A stretch of 64,000 bases of DNA from Loripinus fragilis. Its lineage: Eukaryota > Mollusca > Bivalvia > Lucinida > Lucinidae. This document shows positions 20,628-31,699 of the stretch, piece after piece; positions within the stretch are counted from its first letter, which is position 1, and every line of letters starts with the position of its first letter. The notes beneath the pieces are model-generated. The model ran no database searches and was not told the DNA's origin. It saw nothing but the letters and a program-made list of their open reading frames with translations. Made by a program: the position numbers and the translations under genes. The stretch is from contig OZ026516.1 in assembly GCA_964019695.1 (NCBI GenBank), positions 103,664,368-103,728,367 on the forward strand, in the 5' to 3' direction.

Positions 20628-21290
20628 CTTGTACTTTAGTATCATTCTGCAAAGTTCGATACACTTTCATGTGTTCCGTAAATTCTTTCTGTTCATTATT
20701 AGAATTCAGGAAAAATAGTAATGATTTACCGGGTAGTTAATTTTTTGTAACATATACTACTTGTACTTTAGTATCATTCTGCAAGGTTCTGTACACTTTC
20801 ATGTGTTTTGTAATTCTTTCTATTCATTATTATAATTCAGGAAAAATAGTAATAATTTACCACTAGTTAATTTTTGTTACATATATTACTTGTACTTTAG
20901 TATCATTCTGCAAGGTTTCGTACACTTTCATGTGTCTTTAATTCTTTCTATTCATTATCATAATTCAGGAAAAATAGTAACAATGTACCGGGTAGTTTAT
21001 TTTTTGTAACATATATTACTTGTACTTTAGTATCATTCTGCAAGGTTCTGTACACTTTCTGTACACTTTCATGTGTTCTCTAATTCTTTCTATTCGTTAT
21101 TATAATTCAGGAAAAATAGTAATAATTTACGGGGTAATTAATTTTTTTGTAACATATACTACTTGTACTTTAGTATCATTCTGCAAGGTTCTGTACACTT
21201 TCATGTGTTCTGTAATTCTTTCTATTCATTATTATAATTCAGGAAAAATAGTAATTTACCGGGTAGTTTATCTTTTGCAATTGACCTTTT
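20628..21290. repeat. ~130-bp tandem array, 5 copies
   Basis: TTGTACTTTAGTATCATTCTGC occurs at 20629, 20761, 20890, 21020 and 21163. Spacings are 132, 129, 130 and 143 bp, the last enlarged by a 12-bp internal duplication (CTGTACACTTT). The TACTTTAGTATCATTCTGCA core is shared with the adjacent 70-bp satellite. Confidence 0.92.
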
Positions 21291-22069
21291 TCTATAATGG
21301 TTATGTTATTTTTGAACAATGTGATATCTGTTTCAGTATTATGTTGTTGTTGTTGGTAATATTACCGTTTTTGACCTAAAAAGCACACAGTGTTTGCACA
21401 AAATATAGAGGATCTTACATGAGTAATCATTTCTCATGAAATTTATCATGAAATGATCATGAGTGTAAGATTCTGTATACCGTATGAGCTTTTAAATGTT
21501 ATTTTATTGCCTTCAAAGTTTATTTCACTGAAATTTGCTTTGTTGTCTCCGAAGTCCTCACATGTTACGGCCGAAAGTGTTATGTAACGTGTGGTCAAAA
21601 ACATTATTTATGACATGACATTATTCATTGAATAACAGTAACGTCATATGATAAAATCTTTTAATTGCTAGTCAATCCATTGCTGTAATTTCATTATTTT
21701 GAATTTGTAATGTCTATGAAATTTGGAGTAAATCCTGATCAGCTAACATGATCAGAAGCCACGTCATTTGGAGCTACACTGTTTTCAGAAGAGGGTATAG
21801 CTTTTTGAAAGAATTTTAATTGCTAGTCAATCCATTATTACCAATTTGTTGTGTCAATAAAATTTGGAGTGAATATACACTTTCAAGAGGGTATAGCTTT
21901 TTGGAAAAAGTTATGCGCAAAGTGCACTTTTTAGGTCTAATATGGTAGTTTGTTTGTTTGTGTTGTTGTTTAAGATTTAATCTACTGTCTCCTGTGCTTT
22001 ATTGTTATATTTTTATACTGTTGTATATATTTTTGTAGAACATGATCAGACCTCTAGATAAGTGCATAA
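21291..22069. other. Intergenic, short duplications
   Basis: A palindromic L-family fragment, ATCTTACATGAG..CTCATGAAATTTATCATG, lies at 21412-21473. Two copies of TTTTAATTGCTAGTCAATCC are near 21658 and 21813. No gene signal. Confidence 0.45.
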
Positions 22070-22182
22070 TTAAAAAATAATTTTCTTGTTTCTCAATATA
22101 TGTAAAACATATGTTGTGGGTACTCAAAAGAACCATCTCATTGAGACGGTTCTTTTGAGCACCCAAAATATATGTTACAACT

Positions 22183-23101
22183 CAGGGTTTTTTCTCAGCA
22201 TTTTGGGAACATGACCCGACCCCTAGAATTGGAAATTTTCGCGTCGTTTTATACAAAATTGGGAAAAAACACACCCTATAATAAAAACAAAAATAAGCTC
22301 ACATATTTTACAACAATAGCCCCCCTTTGCTGCACTGTAGTACAAGTAGTTGTATCTACGTTCATATTTTGATGACATAAACAGTCGCTGGTCTGGAACT
22401 AGACATGTATCTTGTGTGCTCTGGGACCCATCAGACGATTGATTGTCATCGCTGCTGTCATGATTTGAATGAGTGTCATCACACTGAGAAGGTACACCAG
22501 CGGATGTCGACGGACAATTTTTTGTGGAAGCAGACAATTCGGCAATTTCGGCCGATGCTTCTACTTTTTCGGTCTGTTTGGGGGTGATATATGCAGAATT
22601 CTCCGATGCTAATGCTTGCTGACGAAAAAGCACATCTATTTTTTTACTTGACTCCGTTTTTTTAGTTTCTTTCTGTAATATTTCGTATTGTGGGACATCG
22701 CGAAAATATGTTACAAGCTTTTTCTTTTTTTGTTATGAGAAAGGTGCCCCGTTTAATCTAAATTAATACGCCAGAGTAGGGTACCAGTAAAATAAACCAT
22801 GTGTGTTTATTAAAAACTCCCCGGCACCTTCTCGAATAAATTCTGCTGAATTGCCGCAAAGGGACGTTACCGTTTGGGAGTTTGCAATATTTGGTTATTT
22901 CCCTTGTATCATTCAGACTGTTCGGACCCGCTCTTTCAACCACAAACATCGTTAAATGGCGATATTTTGTTATTTTTTCTCCCGTTTTTTTTTGTTCCTT
23001 GAATTGGGAATTTTCTTATTCAAATTGGGAAAAAAACATACTTTTTGGCATTGGGAACATGACCGAATATCGGTCGTCAAAACGGGCCAAAAAAACCCCT
23101 G
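22183..23101 (-). mobile_element. CAGGG-ended element with transposase exon
   Basis: It starts CAGGGTTTTTT and ends AAAAAAACCCCTG, with CAACT on both sides (22178-22182, 23102-23106) as an apparent 5-bp target duplication. Subterminal direct copies of AAATTGGGAAAAAA and TTGGGAACATGACC occur near both ends. It carries a transposase-like exon and is inserted in MITE-E copy 3. CAGGG ends fit hAT-type elements, although 8-bp duplications are more usual there. Confidence 0.6.
22275..22735 (-). pseudogene. Transposase-like exon (TTF/zinc-finger N terminus)
   Basis: On the - strand from about 22735, an open frame with a lysine-rich start runs through a Ser/Asp-rich linker to YNYLYYSAAKGGYCCKIC. That last block resembles the zinc-finger segment before the catalytic domain in hAT-like proteins of the ZMYM/KIAA1586 type. 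A possible donor, gtgagc, follows at about 22294. No catalytic core is present, so this is at best an N-terminal remnant. Confidence 0.5.
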
Positions 23102-23160
23102 CAACTTATGGATGAGAAAATATTAACATTTTTAGGCTCAAAATTTTTCTTAATCTAAGC

Positions 23161-23728
23161 GTATAATTACATTTTGTCAGCCTTACAAATGGTCTGAAAA
23201 ACTACCCTTTGAAGAGAATAAAAACTTGGGAAATGTCATGCAATAGCCTATGGTAAAATACAAAGTCAGAAAGTAATCTCATTATGTTATTTTTACTTTT
23301 TGCATAATGAACACATTCATGTTGTTATTGTTCACCCTCATTATGCGAAAAGTTAATCTGACAAAATGCGAAAACTTTCTGAGCTCGTATTTATGGACCC
23401 CAAACAAAGCGTTATAAAGGAACAGCAGTGTATTTTGAAATTTCAAATACATTGAAGTAATATCCCTTAAGATTTTATTTTGGTCCTTGCTAGTACTGAT
23501 GACTTTGATGAAATGATGTGATGCCAGCATCTCCTCCATGGTCTACATGGTTTGTAAATGTACCCATTTACAGTATTATATGACTTTTTGGTTACTGTAA
23601 AGGCGGCACCTCATGAATGCGCAATTAGGACTGGTCAACCTTAGACATAGGTCAAAGCTGGTTTTATTCAAAAGTAGCTGTTTCATCTTGCGCCATTACC
23701 TCAGTTTTAACACATAAAACATAATTTA
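23161..23728. other. Intergenic, old repeat fragments
   Basis: 23195-23290 resembles the end of the TIR element at 4331-5126 (AATCTCATTATGT and related blocks). Otherwise nothing recognised. Confidence 0.35.
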
Positions 23729-23921
23729 GTCCTTAAAACGCCAGCAAAATAACTGCATCTGAATATTTATGATAAGCATAGAGGCAAACATTGTGGAACC
23801 AGATCAGACTGCTCCTACAGGAGCAGTCTGATCTGGGTCCACACTGTTTGTCGATGAGGCTTCAAATATTTTAGTGGACTATAAAAACATTCAATTTGTG
23901 ATCATGCGCTTTAAGGGTTAA
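23729..23921. repeat. MITE-C copy 1
   Basis: The left end is TCCTTAAAACGCC and the right end is GCGCTTTAAGGGTTAA. The centre hairpin CAGATCAGACTGCTCC runs into its inverse GGAGCAGTCTGATCTG. Other copies are at 36933 and 60975, with pieces at 30220. Confidence 0.75.
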
Positions 23922-24879
23922 AAAATGTGAGTTCAGTGTGTAAACGGTTAGGATTTTCATGAAATGCACACATGTTTGTGCGGCTCAAACAACTTATTTT
24001 AAATTCTTCACCAAATTATAAATAGAACCCGATTTCCCTTGTATAGCAGATGAAATAGCTGAACCACACCCAGGTATGAATATTAAAGTTGCCGCCTTTA
24101 CAGTAAGCGAAAAGTATATAAATAAAACATAACGGGTTGTTTTGGTTACAATGCAAAATCAATTTAATGTTGTGATTTGTTCGTGAAAGTTTCATCAATT
24201 TAGTTTTATAATGCTGTACATGTATATTAGGCTATTAAAGTTGATCATTAAAACACAATGTTGTTAGACTTCTTGATATAACCCAAAGTTTTGTCTTACA
24301 CGAGTGCTCATGAATTATTGCAGGAGCACAAATGGTAGATTTTATTAATCATATAACTCTTTTTTTATAAGTCATATTTCGGCATGATTTTTTTTTTCAA
24401 GATTTGTCATTACAAAGCATGATGCCAAGGGCTTCAATAATTTTAATAATATTTGGTAGCTTTATATATCAAGTGAAGATGGTGTGTTTCCTACAAAAAT
24501 GGTAGCTCTGTCTCCCATGCTTCCTGTTTGAGATATTTCCTTTCAAATAATTTAAAAGGGGAAACCTTAACTCCATAGCTTCCATCCCCTTTGATATTAC
24601 TTGGGTATATATAATATCAGATTATGTTGCATGCAAGAAGGGTTACTCTCCATTGCTTTGCTATACGAGTTATCTCCCTTGAATGAACCAAAAACGGGAA
24701 AACACTTTTCCTGGCTGTTCTGTGGCAGTAACCAGTACTACTGTAGGCAGGGTGGGTTTATTGTTATGTGGTTGTATGTCTACGGAGCACCAGAAGGCTA
24801 AACCGGCAGTGATTCTGGTTTAAAACATCTCAGAAGACGAGGCCTCAGTGTCTTTTCCATAACTCTGTTGGAAATTTGC
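23922..24879. other. Intergenic, L-family fragment, otherwise nothing
   Basis: About 24297-24430 carries GAGTGCTCATGAATTATTG and related L-family blocks. No gene signal. Confidence 0.35.
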
Positions 24880-25228
24880 AAAAAATGCCAGGTAACAATC
24901 CCAACCTAAACCTTAATATGAATGGGTATATAAAATTTGGTGAAATTCTACCAATTTGTTCTAAAGATATTTAGCGGAAATGAAAATCTGACACCAATCA
25001 AGGGCCATAACTCTAACAAATTTGCGAAAAATGATGCATAACAATTCCAACCTAGATCTTGTCAACATCAATGCTTGTATAAAATTTGGTGAAATTTAAT
25101 ATATTTGTTCTCAAGATATTGAGTGGAAAAGAAATTCTGACATCAATTAAGGGCCACAACTCTATTACAAATACGCGAAAAAATGATTTGTAACAATCCC
25201 AACTTAGATCTTGTTAATATCAATACAT
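24880..25228. repeat. ~120-bp tandem repeat, ~3 copies
   Basis: The anchors TAACAATCCCAAC and TATAAAATTTGGTGAAATT recur at about 120-130 bp. A related single copy is at about 37310-37390. No coding content. Confidence 0.65.
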
Positions 25229-25276
25229 ACTAGGAGTGATCCAGAAATAGCGGAAAAGTGCTATATATTTTTTGTT

Positions 25277-26527
25277 ATCCCCCCGACAAAGTCGGAGGGA
25301 TATAGTTTTGGCGTCGTCTGTCCGTCCATTCCGTCCACACTTTTTTTCTGTCCGGAACCATATCTCAGTACCTATTGGTCAGATTTGATTCATTCTTGGT
25401 TCCAATGATAAGTGCCATGAACTCTCGATATCCTATAAGTTTGGTCAAAATCTACCCCTTAACACTTGAAAAAATTGCCCTTGTTTTAGTATAGGCAATT
25501 ATAAGGCAAAATCTATGTTAGCTTTTTTGTGTGATGATCTTCACATTTCATCAAAGCTATTATGTTTAACAAATTCTCACTATTAGATCATGATTGACAA
25601 GTGCCTGTAGATAAGCATGGCAGTGTCAAAGTTTTACCCCACCCCCTTTGACCCCACCTAAGGGGTCAAAGGTCAAATATTTAAATTTCACAATAACTAA
25701 GGCAATTATTAATATTTTTTGCTGAAATTTTGCATACTGGCAGAGCAGCAATAGATATGAAACATATCAAACCGGATTTCAGTTTTAAGTCCTGGGTCAG
25801 AGCCTGTTGGGTGGACTTAGGGGGTGGGGCCGAGGTCAAAATTAAACTTTTTCAGAATATGGTCATGTTGCATATCAAATTAAAGCTGACGACGCTGGCA
25901 GCAACATGGTAGCAAATATTTTGCAAACAGACACACCCTCGACCCAGGGGGTAGGGTCAAAAGGTCAAACTATACCTTTTTCTGAAAGTGCTCATGCTGC
26001 ATATCAAATTAAAGCTGACGACGCTGGCAGCAACATGGTAGCAAATATTTTGCCCACAGACACATCCTCGACCCAGGGGATGGGGTCAAAAGGTCAAACT
26101 ATATCTTTTTCTGAAAGTAGTCATGTTGCATATCAAATTAAAGGGAATTGAGCACAGAGCACCATGAAAGCAAACATGCTGTCATTACACTCACCAACGA
26201 CCCCTGGGGTGGGGTCAAAAGGTCATTTTATTTTTCTTTTCTGAAAGTGGTCACGTTGCATATCAAGTTAAAGTGGAAGAAGTGTAGACCTACATGCAAG
26301 GTCACATGTTGAACTTACACACACCCTTGACCTTTAGGGTTGGGTTTAAAGGTCAGATATTGAAATTGTGCAGATGTACGTATATTTTTTTTTTATTAAA
26401 CTAAGCACTAAAACATACTTGACAGGTGTTTGTTATGATCTGAATAATACTGAAGGTGAACTAAGGGTTAGATAAATGGGATTTATGTTTTGTGATTTAC
26501 ATGTTTCAACCCTTCGTCGGGGGATAT
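25277..26527. repeat. Inverted-end element with ~129-bp internal tandem
   Basis: The left end is ATCCCCCCGACAAAGTCGG and the right end is CGTCGGGGGATAT, with a GTCCGTCC motif just inside the left end. The interior has CATATCAAATT at 25871, 26000 and 26129, and a variant at 26259, a 129-130 bp tandem. The layout matches the element at 71-1492: C-rich inverted ends, GTCCGTCC, interior tandem array. No protein similarity. Confidence 0.6.
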
Positions 26528-26788
26528 AAATTTGTCGAATTTGTCTTGTTAATTAAGCAATCCCTTTGATACTTACGAAATCTGATCTTTGATTTATTTT
26601 GAATATTGGAAGCTGATTTCAAAGCACGTGGAATGCATTGTTTTAATGGAATCGTTACCTTAGCGACGTAAGGGTAACGCTACCCGGCGCACAAGACTTC
26701 ATTTAACGATTTCATCAGTTAAGGTTGGCGTTAATGACGTCACATTGCCAATTTTGGTGTCATTCTACGTCGAACAAAAGAGTGTGAG

Positions 26789-26940
26789 ACAGATAATCCG
26801 AATAGGCAAAAAAGCTGCCCTTGAAGAGCTGTCTGCAATTATATTTTGTGTAGAAAACAAAAATCCAAGACAGGAAACGTTGGAAATGTTAAAAAGGGCT
26901 TTTTGGAACAATACTACGAAGAAAACTGCTTTGTATAAAT
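26789..26940 (+). pseudogene. Mariner transposase N-terminal piece
   Basis: Reads ALEELSAIIFCVENKNPRQE and then TLEMLKRAFWNNTTKKT, matching the mariner-type N-terminal HTH (K-P-ET-EMLK-AFG pattern). It stops exactly at the hAT-like insertion at 26941. Confidence 0.75.
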
Positions 26941-27746
26941 TAGGGCTGGCTAATCAAAGCCAAAATGCTAATCGATAATCGGTCCTTGCATTTTGATATA
27001 TAACCGATTAGTAATCCCTCAAACTTGATAAAGGGTCTCGGAACGTTTTGACAACTCTTGCATGGTCAATGACATTGATTTCCCCATCATTTCACAAAAC
27101 AACACTAAGTAGCACATGTTATTATTCAAAAGATAATAAGTTTTAAATAAAAAGTGGCACCTTTGCTCAAAACAAGTCGTCATCCACTCTGTTGGAAGAA
27201 AATTGACTTGCTAATTGGCAAAGTTGGTATTTAAACTCGCAGTTGGCCATTGTTGTTGTCAATTTCACGTTGCGTGACGTCATAAAAAAGGAAGTCAAGT
27301 ATGCATGGCACGAACACCTTTGTGTAAAATAAGACCCGCTGTAAACGTCGGTAAAATTGAAAGCTTCTTAACTCGAATTTAATCGCGAAAAAAACAACTT
27401 TCATGCTAGATTATGCATTTGATGAATATTTTGTGGTTTTGTACTACTTTAAAACCGGCAGAGAAGCGCAAGTACAACTTTTTTCAAACAATCAGTTGTT
27501 GAGTTAGCCTGCAGAGTACAACGTTTTACTACTTCGTTACAGCAATTTATACACATCTAATGTTATTACAATGCACTTCCGGTCTAAACAAAAAATAACA
27601 GGAGGCAATTACGCTTGGATTTTAATTGAATAAATAAACAGAACATCCATTAAAAGTAACCAATTTTTTAATTTTCATATCTATAATCGTTTTTCTTTTG
27701 TATATCGACCGATTAACCGATATTTCAATTAATCGTGCCAGCCCTA
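26941..27746. mobile_element. 806-bp hAT-like non-autonomous element
   Basis: It starts TAGGGCTGGC and ends GCCAGCCCTA, flanked on both sides by GTATAAAT (26933-26940 and 27747-27754), a perfect 8-bp target duplication. TIRs continue imperfectly for about 40 bp (both include ATCGGT). An 8-bp duplication with a TAGGG start is the hAT signature. No transposase frame inside. Confidence 0.9.
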
Positions 27747-27754
27747 GTATAAAT

Positions 27755-28247
27755 AGTACAGTAAGTTTGAGCAGGACGATAATTCAGTCACTGATGAACC
27801 GAGGCCAGGCCGCCCTCATCCATCTCAACAAAGAAAATTGAAACAGTCAAAGAGTTGTTGGACTCTGATCCTAGGATGACTATTGGACTCTGATTTAGAG
27901 ATATCACGATTAGGACAGGGTATACCTTCAGTATGGTGTTTAGAATTATTCATAATGAACTACATGTAGGTATGAGGAAAATTTGTGCCAGTTGGATACC
28001 ACACATGATTGATAAAAAGTGGCCTGGTATGCTTCAAACAGCTATCACTCACCATGACAACGCACCGTCCCGTACATCAGCACAGACTACGGACATATTA
28101 AAAAGACTCGGCTTTGGACATATAGACCACCACCCTTACTCACCAGACTTGGCCCCTTGTGATTTTTTTCTATTTCCATTGATCAAGAGTGTTTTTAAAG
28201 GTACGCGATTTGAGGAAGTTGCTTATCTTCCAGTTCCAGTTCAGTAG
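27755..28247 (+). pseudogene. Mariner transposase C-terminal piece, internally deleted
   Basis: After the hAT insertion the frame resumes with DDNSVTDEPRPGRP, then a VKELLDSDPRMTI block, then IIHNELHVGMRKICASWIPH (27933 on). It jumps directly to WPGMLQTAITHHDNAPSRTS and ends with HHPYSPDLAPCDFFLFP. HHDNAPSRTS and YSPDLAPCDFFLFP hold the second and third catalytic Asp of the mariner DD34D triad. The region that would carry the first Asp is missing between PHMI and DKKW. Frame breaks also occur upstream of 27933. Confidence 0.85.
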
Positions 28248-28635
28248 GCTATCGCTGAAATACCAGTTAACTCGTATAGAGTGTTTCTTTCTTGGGTAAA
28301 ATGCTGCAGAAAATGCGTAGATTACAAGTGACACTATTTTGAGTGGGAATGACATTGTATGTGTTGTGCGCCAATGTGCTTACTACTAATGATGGAACAG
28401 ACTTTTCATTCTGGTGCGCCGGGTCGCGCGATCTGACATTGCCATGACGTCGTTTAAAATGATGTCATTAAAATTTAAAAAAAATAGACCAAATTTCAAA
28501 TTGGCATAAATTTTGCTTGATTGTGTACAAAAATAATGTAATTTGCATTAAAATTGTGGAAATAACAGCACTTTTCCGCCAATTTGTTCAGGAATTGAAA
28601 TTATGCGGATAGATGGATAGACAGATGGAAACACA

Positions 28636-29537
28636 GAATGACGTATTACCCAAATCCAGTATATCCCCCCTTTTTCAAAGCCGGCTATGATAAAAAAGCT
28701 CAGAACAACAACTATGTTAATATGGCACTTTAATTTCTATTATGCAATGAAACAATTATATTCTTGAGATACTTTAATATACACTAATCGAAAGTTCTAA
28801 CTGATCACTTGCATTTTTTCAAAGCATTTATAAATGAAATGGGTCCTCACCGGTTAGATACGGTAAGAGAACATGTTATTTGAGGAATAAATATGAAAAG
28901 TCGATATAAGATTGTCCATGTACTTTGTTCTGAAAATTTAGCTTGTCAAAAATATGCAGTTTTCTAGATAACTGATTTTTAAGACTGATGGGTTAGAACT
29001 TTTGATTAGTGTATATCTTGACACTAAGGGGTAAACATCTCCAATAACTAATCTTTAAGGTTCAGAACATTTTCTGTATAAATATGGCACTTAATGACTT
29101 AAGAGTTATATTATGCAATGTAATAATTATGCTCTCAAGTTGCTTTACACAATATCATGGGTGAAAGTTCAAAATTTCCAAAATCCTGAACTTTAGAATC
29201 TCGTTGTATGCCTCAAAAATATTAAAACTTCCAAGTATAATGGTGAAATACCTTTAGATAAATTGAAACAAAATCAGAAAAGCTATTATAATCTGCAGAA
29301 TTCAGGATTTTGAGGCTGACTTTCTATGGAAAGTCATCCTCAAAAGCCTGAATTCAGGAATAATCCTGAATGCTTTCACCCATGCAATATGCATCTTGTC
29401 ATTATAAAGGGAAAATATCTCCAATAATTTATCCTAAAGTTCAAACATTTACCATACTATTTATTTCTGTCCTTCAAACATTTACTTTTCTATTTATTTC
29501 TGTCCTTGAAAATTGATTTTACGTAATTAAACATTGT
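28636..29537. other. Intergenic, nothing recognised
   Basis: AT-rich, with two blocks similar to each other (about 28715-28790 and 29085-29150, both with ATTATGCAATG). 29160-29390 carries an inverted pair around AATTTCCAAAATCCTGAA. No gene signal. Confidence 0.35.
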
Positions 29538-29600
29538 AGACCCAGATGATGAGGTGCAGCAGGATGCTGCAGCTCATCATCTTGGTATACACAGTACAGC
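29538..29600. repeat. MITE-D centre fragment
   Basis: Hairpin GATGATGAGGTGCAGCA with its near-inverse TGCTGCAGCTCATCATC, flanked by GTAGACCCA and TGGTATACAC. Confidence 0.6.
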
Positions 29601-29605
29601 AATGT

Positions 29606-29722
29606 ATAATCCAGACCTTCTCTGATGTTTAAGTGGCTTTTCCATATTTTGATATTTGCCACTAGTGGCAAATATCAAAATAAAGAAAAGCCACTAATAC
29701 GTCAGAGAAAACTTGGACTAAG
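29606..29722. repeat. Near-palindrome, TGATATTTGCCACTAGTGGC centre
   Basis: AAGTGGCTTTTC and ATTTTGATATTTGCCAC read into their inverse, with outer TCTCTGA..TCAGAGA. Each arm is about 50 bp. Confidence 0.8.
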
Positions 29723-29886
29723 CAATGTACAGCTTTACCATATAAAAAGAGTTAGTGATATGTGAAAAAAAAACTTGATTAATATGGAATCAGTTGATTT
29801 TATTGTATGTCAGTATTGCCACAACTTTTATCTTGAATCATCTCTTTAGTGTTGATATCCAATCAACCTGAAAATAAAATCATGAA

Positions 29887-30096
29887 TACCTTAAAACCTG
29901 TCTTAAACAACCACTCAAAAAGAAGACCAAACATTGGTTTTCAAGACCGATTATTGCTTAATGCACGTCAAAAGTATTGCAGAATGCTCCAAGAGAGCAT
30001 TCTGCAATACTTTCGACCTTCATTAAGCTACCATTTGTCTTTCAGAACTTTGTTTTGTCAATTTTTGAGTGGCCACTTAAGACAGGTTTTACTGTA
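29887..30096. repeat. MITE-A copy 3
   Basis: TTAAAACCTGTCTTAAACAA at the left and TTAAGACAGGTTTTACTGTA at the right. Central hairpin TGCAGAATGCTCCAAGAGAG. No host exon nearby. Confidence 0.85.
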
Positions 30097-30669
30097 TCTT
30101 AAAAATAGGGAAAATGTTTGAAAAGTTGAAATCTTCTCTATTTCTGTTCTCAAATAAAGTTTTGGTTTAAATGGGGGTTGTAATTCACAAAAATGCCTGT
30201 TAGAATAGCAAACAGGGAATACCCCGATCAGACTGTTTCTTCAGAAGCAGTCTGATCTGGGTCTGTGCTATTTGTCTAGGCCATAGGCTTTTTGGCAGGT
30301 AACTAGTGTTCAAAATTTAAGATCATTTACCATACTGCCTCAATTTAGCACTCAGCTTTGATATTTTGAAATGTATTTATTCCATGTCTTTGCTTCTTTT
30401 CCACACTTTTGTATGTACCTTCAGTGCACAGAAAAAAATCAACATATCTAAGTTACTTATTAATTAACAAAATAAGCCTAGTGTCTATTATATGGCTCTA
30501 CTATTCCTCAGTCTAATAATATAATAATTATTTTCACAGAAGACACAACTAATAAAGTTACACTAACAAGAATATGCTCTCTTCATTTTATTTTACACGG
30601 ATGGGGTTCTACAAGGTGCTTTAATTTTTTCTGCTTCCATTTTTGTTTCTTGTATTCAATTCTATCAAA
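30097..30669. other. Intergenic, MITE-C fragment 30220-30300
   Basis: A partial hairpin with GATCAGACTG and CAGTCTGATCTGGGT. A reverse-strand AATAAA lies at 30587-30592, but no attached exon is proven. Confidence 0.4.
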
Positions 30670-30870
30670 TACAGTAAAACCTGTGTATAACTGCCACTCA
30701 AAAATAGACAAAACAAAGACCTTAATGACAAATGGTGGCTTAATGAAGGTGGAAAGTATGGCAGAATGTTCCCCTTGGAACATTCTGCAATACTTTAGAC
30801 CTGCATGAAGTGATAATTGGTCTTGAAAACCATTTTTTTAGAGTGGCAGTTTTACAAAGGTTTTACTGTA
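30670..30870. repeat. MITE-A copy 4
   Basis: TACAGTAAAACCTGTGTATA and the inverse AAGGTTTTACTGTA. Central CCCCTTGGAACATTCTGC hairpin. Confidence 0.85.
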
Positions 30871-31017
30871 TCAACTTATTATATTGGTATGGTACAGCAC
30901 TTCCCTGTACATAATAGAGGATTTTGCAGAAGACCTTGCACTTCAGGAGCTATCAGACCCCAAACATTTTCAAATAATTTTAATTGCTACCCACTCACAA
31001 ATATATCAATATTAAGA

Positions 31018-31222
31018 TACAGTAGAACCTGTGTAAATAGGCCACCCAAAAATAGACAAAAAGATCTGAATGGCAAATGGTAGCTTAATGAAGGTCTAAA
31101 GTATTGCAGAATGCTCCCCTTGGAGCATTCTGCAATACTTTGACCTTCATTAAGCGATAATTGGTCTTGAAAGCCAATGTTTGGTCTTTTTGAGAGTGGC
31201 TATTTTACACAAGTTTTACTGT
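31018..31222. repeat. MITE-A copy 5
   Basis: TACAGTAGAACCTGTGTAAA and the inverse CAAGTTTTACTGTA. The central GCAGAATGCTCCCCTTGGAG hairpin is near-perfect. Confidence 0.85.
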
Positions 31223-31240
31223 AATTTAATACATGTTTAC

Positions 31241-31489
31241 CATATGGGCCTCGTCACAAGAAAAGCTGTCTTTGGTGGTTTGCGAACAACACAGGCGCAT
31301 ACCAGCCTGCGCATCCGCCTAGTCTGATCAGCCCCTTTGTTAATCGCGTTTTGGGGATTATCATATGGAGTCTTGCTTCAGGTGAAATTTCAATTTTCTA
31401 GCTAGTCTTAGTCGCTGAGGAGACGGATTTGAACCTCACTTTGCCAGAAACCCCGAAAACAGGTTTTCTCGCGACGAGGCCCATATAAT
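31241..31489. repeat. MITE with ATATGGGCCTCGTC ends
   Basis: ATATGGGCCTCGTC at about 31242 is inverted as GACGAGGCCCATAT ending at about 31489, length about 245 bp. Single copy seen. Confidence 0.75.
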
Positions 31490-31699
31490 ATAATTACGAT
31501 ATATTTGTAAATTTATCAACAGTATTCTGCTCATATCTACCAATGACTAACTAATGAGTGCATGATACTGGGAAACCAGTAAGGCAATTCCATTAGGACA
31601 CCTAAGTAGGTTTAGCATTTGGGGGTTTATGGCACAAAACAATAAAAAATTTCATTTTGCTAAAAGTAGCATTCCAAAATGAAAAATTATGCTGTTTAA

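Larger units (their letters stand above)
22070..23160. repeat. MITE-E copy 3, split by an insertion
   Basis: The left part, 22070-22182, is a complete hairpin with AACATATGTTGTGGGTACTC and its inverse. The right end resumes at 23102 with CAACTTATGGATGAGAAAAT. The intervening DNA is the element at 22183-23101. Confidence 0.75.
25229..28635 (+). mobile_element. Degenerate mariner element, multiply interrupted
   Basis: The left edge has AATAGCGGAAAAGTGCTA (about 25244). The right edge has the inverse AGCACTTTTCCGCCAATTTG (about 28567-28588), compatible with mariner-type inverted ends. Transposase pieces lie at 26789-26940 and 27755-28247 on the + strand. The element is interrupted by a 1.25-kb repeat (25277-26527) and an 806-bp hAT-like element (26941-27746), and the transposase is internally deleted. 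Non-functional. Confidence 0.65.

Noticed and set aside
26745..26788. Start of a host gene before the mariner piece
   Set aside because: The reading becomes the mariner N terminus and then hits the hAT insertion; nothing upstream supports a host gene.
30590..30672. Candidate terminal exon of the - strand gene just before a reverse AATAAA
   Set aside because: An acceptor-like ag and short phase-compatible frames exist, but the peptides are about 15-20 residues of no recognisable type and lie beside a MITE. Not provable without transcripts.
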